Shown: positions 29,114 through 36,015 of the stretch, piece by piece
Layout: every line of letters starts with the position of its first letter
Position numbering within the stretch: position 1 is the first letter of the stretch
From: Bacteroidota bacterium
Lineage (GTDB): Bacteria; Bacteroidota; Bacteroidia; Chitinophagales; S012-47
NCBI GenBank assembly: GCA_024276745.1
Contig: JAJRWN010000084.1
Location: 1-36,015 of the forward strand
Reading direction: 5' to 3'
Length of the DNA stretch: 36,015 bases
The notes under the pieces: generated by a model
What the model was told of the DNA's origin: nothing
Database searches by the model: none
The model's input: only the letters and a program-made list of their open reading frames with translations
Translations under genes and position numbers: made by a program

Positions 29114-31387
29114 ATGTCTTTTCTAGAAGAACTCAATATAGCCCAACGCAATGCAGTGCAGCACAATAAGGGTCCGCTAATGGTTATTGCCGGTCCCGGT
29201 TCAGGAAAAACCCGGGTACTTACCTACCGGATTGCCTATTTAATCAGTCAGGGAGTCGATCCGTTTAATATTCTTGCACTCACATTTACCAATAAGGCTT
29301 CAAAAGAAATGAGAACGCGAATCGAAACGCAAGTGGGTAGCGAAGCACGTAATCTTTGGATGGGTACTTTTCATTCCATCTTTGCCCGTATTCTCCGGGT
29401 TGAAGGAAACCGTTTGGGATATGCATCCAATTTTACAATTTATGATACGCAGGATTCGAGAAACCTGTTAAAAAATATTTTAAAAGAAAGTGGGCTGGAT
29501 TCAACGATTTATAAGCCCAGTGTAGTGCATAATCGAATATCAACAGCCAAAAACAGCCTTATTACAGCCAATGAATATGCGCAGATGCCGGAATTGCTAC
29601 TGGAAGACAAAACAAACGGACGAAAAGCACTGAGCAATATTTATTTTGAATATACTAAACGCTGTTTCAAGGCTAACGCCATGGATTTTGATGATTTGTT
29701 GTTGAAAATGTATGAATTGCTTATGCGATTTCCCGATGTTTTATATAAATATCAAAATCGTTTTCTGTATATATTGATCGATGAATTTCAGGATACCAAT
29801 AAAGCTCAATACCTGATTGTTAAAATGCTGGCCGATGTGCACCAGAATATTTGTGTGGTTGGCGATGATGCTCAAAGTATTTATGCTTTTAGAGGTGCAG
29901 TAATAGAAAATATGCTGAATCTGAAAAAAGATTTTTCTGATTTAATTACCTACCGGCTCGAACAAAATTACCGGTCAACAAAACATATTGTTGCAGTTGC
30001 CAACCATTTGATTAAAAAAAATAAAGTACAATTAGAAAAATCATTATGGACTGAAAATGAAGCGGGTGCAAAGGTTAAGATTTTTAAAACAGCAAGTGAT
30101 AATGATGAGGCCAGAACACTAGCCGATGCTATTATGGAAGAAAAACTGAGAAATCATTACCGGAACGATGATTTTTGCATTCTCTATCGTACCAATGCCC
30201 AATCAAGAGCTTTTGAGGAAGGATTGCGAAAAGTAAATATTCCTTATCAGGTTTATGGCGGAATTGCATTTTACCAACGTAAAGAGATAAAAGACATACT
30301 GGCATATTTAAAAATAATTGTAAATCCTGATGATGAAGAATCATTACGGAGAATCATCAATTACCCGGCAAGAGGAATTGGAAAAACCACTCTGGAAAAA
30401 GTTACGGTGCTGGCTCATGAACAAGATGCATCATTATGGGATATTATTAGCAAAATTGAACAATACCATTTTACCCCCAGAGCTACAAAACTTATCAGCG
30501 AATTTGTTATAATGATTAAAAGCTTTCAAGCCCTTATGCATCAAAAAGATGCTTACGACCTTGCTATGCACGTTGCTAAAAGTGTAGGTTTGAACAGAAC
30601 TTTGAAAAATGACAATACACCTGAAGGAATTAGCCGGTACGAAAATTTTCAGGAATTAATGAATAGTATTAAAAGCTTTACCCAGGAATCGTCAACAGAT
30701 GATGACGGTAATCTGATACCCGACCTGGATTTTAGCCTGGGTGCATATCTTCAACAGGTTACTTTACTGAGCAATATTGATCAGGATGAAAAGGCCGATG
30801 CCGTAAAACTAATGACCCTGCATTCGGCAAAAGGCCTGGAGTTTCCGGTAGTATTTATTGCCGGTTTGGAAGAAAATCTTTTTCCATCAATCATGTCAGT
30901 TAACAGTCGCAGCGAATTAGAAGAAGAAAGACGACTTTTCTATGTAGGCGTAACCCGTGCTGAGAAAAAGCTTCTGATATCTTATGCTACTACACGATAC
31001 CGGTTTGGTAATTTGACCTATTGCGAACCCAGCCGTTTTCTTAATGAAATGCCGGCCGAGTCTATTGACAATCCTCAACAAGACAATCAAAGAAATGAAG
31101 TATTTACAAAGCACAAAACTTTTATTAAAAATCAAATCAATTCATCTCATTCTGTTAACAAAGGGTATCAACATCAGGTATCAGACCGATTTACTGCAGC
31201 CGATCCTTCCTTATTGCAAATTGGTATGAAAGTAGAACACCAACGATTTGGTTTTGGTAAAATAGTAGGCATCGAAGGTCAGAGTGGTAAAAGAATTGCT
31301 AATATTTTTTTTCAGGAAGTAGGTACAAAACGAATTATGTTAAAATTCGCCAAACTTCAAATTGTAAACAACAAAACAATTGAATAA
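29114..31387 (+). CDS. UvrD/PcrA-like superfamily 1 ATP-dependent DNA helicase
   Basis: 757 aa. LNIAQRNAVQHNKGPLMVIAGPGSGKTRVLTYRIAYLI, LIDEFQDTNKAQY, VVGDDAQSIYAFRGA, LMTLHSAKGLEFPVVFIAGLEE, EERRLFYVGVTRAEKKL. Confidence 0.97.
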   Translation: MSFLEELNIAQRNAVQHNKGPLMVIAGPGSGKTRVLTYRIAYLISQGVDPFNILALTFTNKASKEMRTRIETQVGSEARNLWMGTFHSIFARILRVEGNRLGYASNFTIYDTQDSRNLLKNILKESGLDSTIYKPSVVHNRISTAKNSLITANEYAQMPELLLEDKTNGRKALSNIYFEYTKRCFKANAMDFDDLLLKMYELLMRFPDVLYKYQNRFLYILIDEFQDTNKAQYLIVKMLADVHQNICVVGDDAQSIYAFRGAVIENMLNLKKDFSDLITYRLEQNYRSTKHIVAVANHLIKKNKVQLEKSLWTENEAGAKVKIFKTASDNDEARTLADAIMEEKLRNHYRNDDFCILYRTNAQSRAFEEGLRKVNIPYQVYGGIAFYQRKEIKDILAYLKIIVNPDDEESLRRIINYPARGIGKTTLEKVTVLAHEQDASLWDIISKIEQYHFTPRATKLISEFVIMIKSFQALMHQKDAYDLAMHVAKSVGLNRTLKNDNTPEGISRYENFQELMNSIKSFTQESSTDDDGNLIPDLDFSLGAYLQQVTLLSNIDQDEKADAVKLMTLHSAKGLEFPVVFIAGLEENLFPSIMSVNSRSELEEERRLFYVGVTRAEKKLLISYATTRYRFGNLTYCEPSRFLNEMPAESIDNPQQDNQRNEVFTKHKTFIKNQINSSHSVNKGYQHQVSDRFTAADPSLLQIGMKVEHQRFGFGKIVGIEGQSGKRIANIFFQEVGTKRIMLKFAKLQIVNNKTIE

Positions 31388-31392
31388 GCGTA

Positions 31393-31423
31393 TTTGGTAT
31401 TAGTAGCAAAAACATTAAATTTG
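31393..31423 (+). promoter_or_regulatory. Putative Bacteroidota-type promoter upstream of the DUF4290 gene
   Basis: TTTG at 31393-31396, 19-nt spacer, TAAATTTG at 31416-31423. Leaves a ~105-nt leader to the ATG at 31537. Confidence 0.6.
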
Positions 31424-31536
31424 CATAATCAAGCGGAAACTTCCTTTCTATAATTTTTCTGCATATCCGCAAAAATCTTTCATGAGCAATCTTTAAAAGA
31501 AAATATTTATCCTTTACACACAAACAATCATAATTT

Positions 31537-32193
31537 ATGTCATTGACATACAACACACAAAAAGAAAAAATGCGCATACTTGAGTATGGCAGAAATGTTC
31601 AAAATCTCATCAATAAAGCCATTAAAATTGAAGATCGTGAAGAGCGCAATGCTTACGTAGCCGCTATCATACGCTTAATGGGACAAATAAGCCCGCATCT
31701 TAGAAATGGAGATGAACTGAAAAGAAAACTTTGGGATCATCTTTTTATTATTTCCGATTATCAACTCGATGCTGATTCTCCTTATGAAATTCCACATAGG
31801 CTTGAAGATACTTTAAGTAAAAATATAACAGATTTAAATTATCCCAGCAATGGAATCCGGTTCAAACATTATGGAAAAAATGTTGAATCGATGATCAAAA
31901 AGGCCATTTCCATGGAGGATGAAGAAATGCAAAAAGCATTTACTTTAATCATTGCCAATTATATGAAATTAGTTTACAATAATTGGAACAGGGAAAGTGT
32001 TACTGATGAAATGATTAAAAATGATATACGGCTTCTTTCAGACGGTAAACTCAGTTTAGAAGACTCGATCAGTTTAGACATTATTCGTGTTCCAAACAGA
32101 AGACCCGGAAATTCCGGAGGGAGAAAGCAGAATTATAGCAGAAAACGGGGTGGAAAGAAAAGTAATTTCCGCAGAAAAGGCGGTAGATATTAA
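31537..32193 (+). CDS. DUF4290 domain-containing protein with basic C-terminal tail
   Basis: 218 aa. LEYGRNVQNLINKAIKIEDREERNAYVAAIIRLMGQISPHLRNGDELKRKLWDHLFIISDYQLD, tail RRPGNSGGRKQNYSRKRGGKKSNFRRKGGRY. Confidence 0.88.
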   Translation: MSLTYNTQKEKMRILEYGRNVQNLINKAIKIEDREERNAYVAAIIRLMGQISPHLRNGDELKRKLWDHLFIISDYQLDADSPYEIPHRLEDTLSKNITDLNYPSNGIRFKHYGKNVESMIKKAISMEDEEMQKAFTLIIANYMKLVYNNWNRESVTDEMIKNDIRLLSDGKLSLEDSISLDIIRVPNRRPGNSGGRKQNYSRKRGGKKSNFRRKGGRY

Positions 32194-32194
32194 A

Positions 32195-33508
32195 ATGAAA
32201 ACTATGGATGCCTTTGAAATTATTGGAGGCAAATCTTTATCAGGTTCTATTGTACCACAGGGTGCAAAGAACGAAGCCTTGCAGGTGATTTGCGCTACCT
32301 TACTCACAGCCGATACCGTAAGATTATCGAATATACCCGATATAAGAGATGTAAATCTGCTCATCGAATTGCTTGGGGATATTGGTTCCGAAATTCATAA
32401 TCCTGAAAAAGGTGTATATACTTTTCGTGCCAACCATATCAATTTAGCCTATCTGCAAACAGAGGAATACAAATCAATAGCTTCGAAATTGCGGGGAAGT
32501 GTTATGTTGCTGGGACCCATGCTGGCCCGGTTTAAAAAAGCATATATACCCAAACCCGGAGGCGATAAGATTGGAAGAAGACGTATTGATACACATCTGA
32601 TTGGGTTTGAAAATTTAGGAGCAAAGTTTATTTTTAATGCATCCGAAAGCACTTATACCCTCGATGCATCTAATATGAAGGGTTGTTATATGCTCCTCGA
32701 TGAAGCCTCGGTTACCGGAACAGCCAATATTGTTATGGCTGCATCCATGACTCCCGGAACAACTACAATATATAATGCTGCCTGCGAACCCTATCTTCAG
32801 CAATTATGTCGCATGCTGGTAAGCATGGGTGCCAATATTAGAGGTATTGGTTCCAATTTACTCGTAATTGATGGGGTTGATAAATTAAAAGGTACAGAAC
32901 ATCGCTTGCTGGCCGATATGATTGAAGTAGGTAGTTTTATCGGCCTTGCGGCCATGACTCATTCAGACCTGACCATTGAAAATGCACAGGTAGAACATTT
33001 GGGCAGAATACCGGATGTATTCAGAAAACTGGGTATAAAAATGGATATTGTAAACGATAATATTCATGTTCCTGCTCAAGATCATTATGAAATTCAAACC
33101 TTTATTGACGGTTCGATACTTACTATTGCCGATGCTCCATGGCCCGGATTCACCCCCGATTTGCTAAGTGTTGCTCTTGTAGTTGCTACTCAGGCACGCG
33201 GTTCGGTACTGATCCATCAAAAAATGTTTGAAAGTCGTTTGTTTTTTGTTGACCGGCTTATAGAAATGGGAGCTCAGATTATTTTATGTGATCCTCACCG
33301 GGCTGCTGTGGTTGGCCTTGATCATAGCGCTAAACTTCGTAGTATCGAAATGTCCTCACCCGATATCAGAGCAGGTGTATCCCTGTTGATTGCTGCCCTC
33401 TCGGCCGATGGAACAAGTATCATCAGAAATATTAATCAGATTGATAGAGGATATCAGCAAATTGATAAACGACTTCAGAAACTGGGTGCTCAAATTCAGC
33501 GGATATAG
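32195..33508 (+). CDS. murA: UDP-N-acetylglucosamine 1-carboxyvinyltransferase (Cys-to-Asp active-site form)
   Basis: FEIIGGKSLSGSIVPQGAKNEALQVICATLLT, KPGGDKIGRRRIDTHLIGFENLGAKF, C-terminal SPDIRAGVSLLIAALSADGTSIIRNINQIDRGYQQI. ATG at 32195 preferred over the track start inside the upstream gene. Confidence 0.96.
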   Translation: MKTMDAFEIIGGKSLSGSIVPQGAKNEALQVICATLLTADTVRLSNIPDIRDVNLLIELLGDIGSEIHNPEKGVYTFRANHINLAYLQTEEYKSIASKLRGSVMLLGPMLARFKKAYIPKPGGDKIGRRRIDTHLIGFENLGAKFIFNASESTYTLDASNMKGCYMLLDEASVTGTANIVMAASMTPGTTTIYNAACEPYLQQLCRMLVSMGANIRGIGSNLLVIDGVDKLKGTEHRLLADMIEVGSFIGLAAMTHSDLTIENAQVEHLGRIPDVFRKLGIKMDIVNDNIHVPAQDHYEIQTFIDGSILTIADAPWPGFTPDLLSVALVVATQARGSVLIHQKMFESRLFFVDRLIEMGAQIILCDPHRAAVVGLDHSAKLRSIEMSSPDIRAGVSLLIAALSADGTSIIRNINQIDRGYQQIDKRLQKLGAQIQRI

Positions 33509-33540
33509 CGTTTTATCCAAATCGCTGACATATTGTCTTG

Positions 33541-33548
33541 TAAATTTG
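33541..33548 (+). promoter_or_regulatory. Putative -7 element upstream of grpE
   Basis: TAAATTTG matches TAnnTTTG; no convincing -33 element found. Confidence 0.35.
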
Positions 33549-33608
33549 CATGGCAGGAATTTTGATATGCCGCACTAAACGTATTGCTGAATCAGAATGT
33601 AAAAAAAT

Positions 33609-34145
33609 ATGAGTAAAGAGAAGATACATAAAGAAACGCCCGAAGCAAAACCCAAAAAATCAAGATTACGAAGCGGCCAGGTTCAAAAACTAAAAGAAAA
33701 GGTTCAAAAATTAGAAAATGAACTGGCCGGCCTAAAGGATAAAAATTTACGCTTATTTGCTGAATTTGAAAACTTTAGAAAACGAACGGCAAAAGAACGG
33801 CTGGCCATGCTTGAAACAGCTGGTAAAGATGTTATTTTGGATTTATTGCCTGTGCTCGATGACTTTAACCGGTCTTTTAGTGCATCCGAAAATGTGACTG
33901 ATATTGCCACAAGCATAGAGGGATATCGTTTGATTTATGAAAAAATGAACAAAGTTTTAGCTCAGCGGGGATTGAAAGTGATGGAAAGTATCGGGCAGAA
34001 ATTTGATCCTGAAATGCATGAAGCATTAAGCGAATTGCCTGCTGCCAAGAAAGCACAAAAAGGAAAAATTTTGGATGAAATTGAACGGGGTTATTATTTA
34101 AATGGGCATTTATTGCGTCATGCAAAAGTTGTAGTAGGGAAATAA
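33609..34145 (+). CDS. grpE: Nucleotide exchange factor GrpE
   Basis: 178 aa. N-terminal coiled coil, [47 protein letters not shown]-terminal [18 protein letters not shown]. Confidence 0.95.
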   Translation: MSKEKIHKETPEAKPKKSRLRSGQVQKLKEKVQKLENELAGLKDKNLRLFAEFENFRKRTAKERLAMLETAGKDVILDLLPVLDDFNRSFSASENVTDIATSIEGYRLIYEKMNKVLAQRGLKVMESIGQKFDPEMHEALSELPAAKKAQKGKILDEIERGYYLNGHLLRHAKVVVGK

Positions 34146-34147
34146 GT

Positions 34148-35311
34148 ATGGCAAAGCGTGATTTTTACGAAATATTGGGAGTAAGCAAACAAGCTTCAGC
34201 TGATGAAATAAAAAAAGCCTATCGAAAAGTAGCCTTAAAATATCATCCTGACAGAAATCCTGATGATAAAGCTGCAGAAGAAAAGTTTAAGGAAGCTGCC
34301 GAGGCCTATGAAGTATTAAGTCATCCGGAGAAAAAGGCTAGATACGATCAGTTCGGACATGACGGTATGCAGGGTGGTGCCGGTGGTGGTTTTGGACAGA
34401 ATATGACCATGGATGATATTTTTTCTCATTTCGGAGATATATTTGGCGGCATGGGCGGTGGCTTTGAATCTTTCTTCGGTGGAGGCACATCGCGATCAAG
34501 AAGCAGCAGGCAACAAGGAAGAAGAGGGTCTAATCTTCGTATAAAAGTAAAAGTTACGCTTCGTGATATGGCCGAAGGGGTAACCAAACGAATAAAAGTT
34601 AAGAAATTCAATATTTGTACTCAATGCCATGGTACAGGAGCGCGCGACAGAGATTCATTTCATACCTGTAATACCTGTAATGGCATGGGGCAGGTAAGCC
34701 GCGTAACCAATACCATACTGGGTCAAATGCGAACTACTCAAACTTGCCCTGCTTGTCAGGGCAGTGGACGCACTATATCGGCAAAATGCAGTAAATGCCG
34801 GGGCGATGGCAGAGAATATGGTGAAGAATTAATCAGCATTGATATTCCGGCCGGTGTAAGCGAAGGCGTTCAATTGTCGATGAGCGGGAAAGGAAATGCA
34901 GGTGAACAAGGTGGCCCTCCCGGTGATTTATTAATACAGATTATTGAAGCACGAGACGAAAAATTGGCCCGTGAAGGGAATAATGTTATTTACGAATTGT
35001 ATTTGAGTTTTATTGATGCCGCACTTGGTACTACCTCAGAAGTACCCACTATTAGTGGATTGGCTAAAATAAAAATCCCTGCCGGTACTCAATCAGGAAA
35101 AATATTCAGACTGAAAGGTAAAGGTTTGCCATCATTGAATGCTTACGGAAAAGGAGATCAACTTATTCATGTGAATGTATGGACGCCCAAAAATCTCACG
35201 AATGAAGAAAAATCCATACTGCAAAAATTAAGAAACCATCCAAATTTTACTCCTCATCCGGATAAGGGCCAAAAGAATTTTTTTGATAAAATGCGTGATT
35301 ATTTTTCTTAA
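34148..35311 (+). CDS. dnaJ: Molecular chaperone DnaJ (type I, with zinc domain)
   Basis: [39 protein letters not shown] (HPD), Gly/Phe region, four CxxCxGxG repeats ([32 protein letters not shown]). Confidence 0.98.
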   Translation: MAKRDFYEILGVSKQASADEIKKAYRKVALKYHPDRNPDDKAAEEKFKEAAEAYEVLSHPEKKARYDQFGHDGMQGGAGGGFGQNMTMDDIFSHFGDIFGGMGGGFESFFGGGTSRSRSSRQQGRRGSNLRIKVKVTLRDMAEGVTKRIKVKKFNICTQCHGTGARDRDSFHTCNTCNGMGQVSRVTNTILGQMRTTQTCPACQGSGRTISAKCSKCRGDGREYGEELISIDIPAGVSEGVQLSMSGKGNAGEQGGPPGDLLIQIIEARDEKLAREGNNVIYELYLSFIDAALGTTSEVPTISGLAKIKIPAGTQSGKIFRLKGKGLPSLNAYGKGDQLIHVNVWTPKNLTNEEKSILQKLRNHPNFTPHPDKGQKNFFDKMRDYFS

Positions 35312-35326
35312 TGCTGATAAGAAAAA
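35302..35326. terminator. Possible AT-rich bidirectional terminator between dnaJ and galE
   Basis: TTTTTCTTA/TAAGAAAAA 9-bp stem with 7-nt loop in the 16-bp gap between convergent ORFs, overlapping the dnaJ stop. Confidence 0.45.
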
Positions 35327-35327
35327 C

Positions 35328-36015
35328 TTAAACATTATTTTTCTGGAGATATAATTCCCAATCCCAGGCTGATTTCATCATTTCTTTAATCGAATATTTT
35401 GGTATCCAGCCTAAACGTTTTTCAGCGAGGCTCGGGTCGGCATAAATGGCAACCACATCGCCCGGCCTGCGTGCACCAATTTCATAATTCAACGATTGCC
35501 CGGTGGCTTCTTCAAAGGCATGTATGGCTTCCAGCACACTGATGCCGCTGCCACTGCCCAAATTGATTATATCATAGATTGGTTTCGTTTGGGCAGCAAG
35601 ATATTTGAATGCCAATGTATGTGCATGAGCCACATCCATAACATGAATATAATCCCTCACACAGGTACCGTCTTTAGTGGGATAGTCATTTCCGAATACC
35701 GTTAGTTTTTTTCGTTTACCAATGGCAGTTTCGGTTATTACAGGACATAAATTTTCAGGAGATTCGAGGGGTAACTGACCCAATGTACCGGAAGGATGCG
35801 CTCCAACAGGATTAAAATATCGAAGCATAAGATAAAATCCTTTGTTAATGGCAGCATGATCAAAAGCTATTTTCTCACCAATTTGTTTTGTCATAGCGTA
35901 TGGCGATTCTGCTTTTGCCAATGGTGTTTTTTCTGTTACCGGTAGTTTTTCCGGATTTCCATATACCGAACAAGAGGAAGAAAAAACTAAATGTGGTATC
36001 GAAAACGACTGCATT
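35328..36015 (-). CDS. galE: UDP-glucose 4-epimerase, C-terminal part (runs off the right edge)
   Basis: LVFSSSCSVYGNPEKLPVTEKTPLAKAESPYAMTKQIGEKI, LRYFNPVGAHPSGTLG, DGTCVRDYIHVMDVAHAH, YDIINLGSGSGISVLEAI, RRPGDVVAIYADPSLAEKRLGW. Confidence 0.95.
   Translation of the reverse strand, partial: MQSFSIPHLVFSSSCSVYGNPEKLPVTEKTPLAKAESPYAMTKQIGEKIAFDHAAINKGFYLMLRYFNPVGAHPSGTLGQLPLESPENLCPVITETAIGKRKKLTVFGNDYPTKDGTCVRDYIHVMDVAHAHTLAFKYLAAQTKPIYDIINLGSGSGISVLEAIHAFEEATGQSLNYEIGARRPGDVVAIYADPSLAEKRLGWIPKYSIKEMMKSAWDWELYLQKNNV

Noticed and set aside
1-36015. Very frequent ACCGG/TACCGG strings across the window
   Set aside because: Spread through coding sequence and plausibly codon-usage driven. Whether it is over-represented would need genome-wide k-mer statistics I cannot run.
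1-36015. CRISPR array, transposase, prophage or defence island
   Set aside because: No regularly spaced repeats, no transposase/integrase-like ORFs and no defence-family motifs were seen; flanking genes are housekeeping.

Overview
This window looks like a chromosomal segment from a Bacteroidota bacterium. The family content and several TAnnTTTG-type -7 promoter elements support that. Most of it is housekeeping. Minus-strand or edge genes: a partial S9 peptidase, an S46 dipeptidyl-peptidase, metG with a downstream tRNA-Arg(CCT), a DUF4139/MuiA-like protein, uvrA, and a partial galE. Plus-strand genes: a divergent Nramp-like transporter, a compact polysaccharide-export locus (GT4, Wza-like, Wzc-like, WecA/MraY-like, and an unassigned polytopic membrane protein), purH split by a -1 frame change at an A7 run, mreB-mreC-mreD-mrdA(PBP2)-rodA, aspS, a UvrD/PcrA-like helicase, a DUF4290 protein, murA with Asp in place of the catalytic Cys, and grpE-dnaJ. 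I found no CRISPR array, transposase, prophage, or obvious defence or novel multi-gene system. The best leads are the unassigned membrane protein in the polysaccharide locus, the purH frameshift, the Nramp-like protein lacking the canonical metal-binding motif, the MurA Cys-to-Asp change, the UvrA lacking one zinc-binding Cys pair, the truncated receiver domain, and an unexplained ~440-bp intergenic region beside the tRNA.
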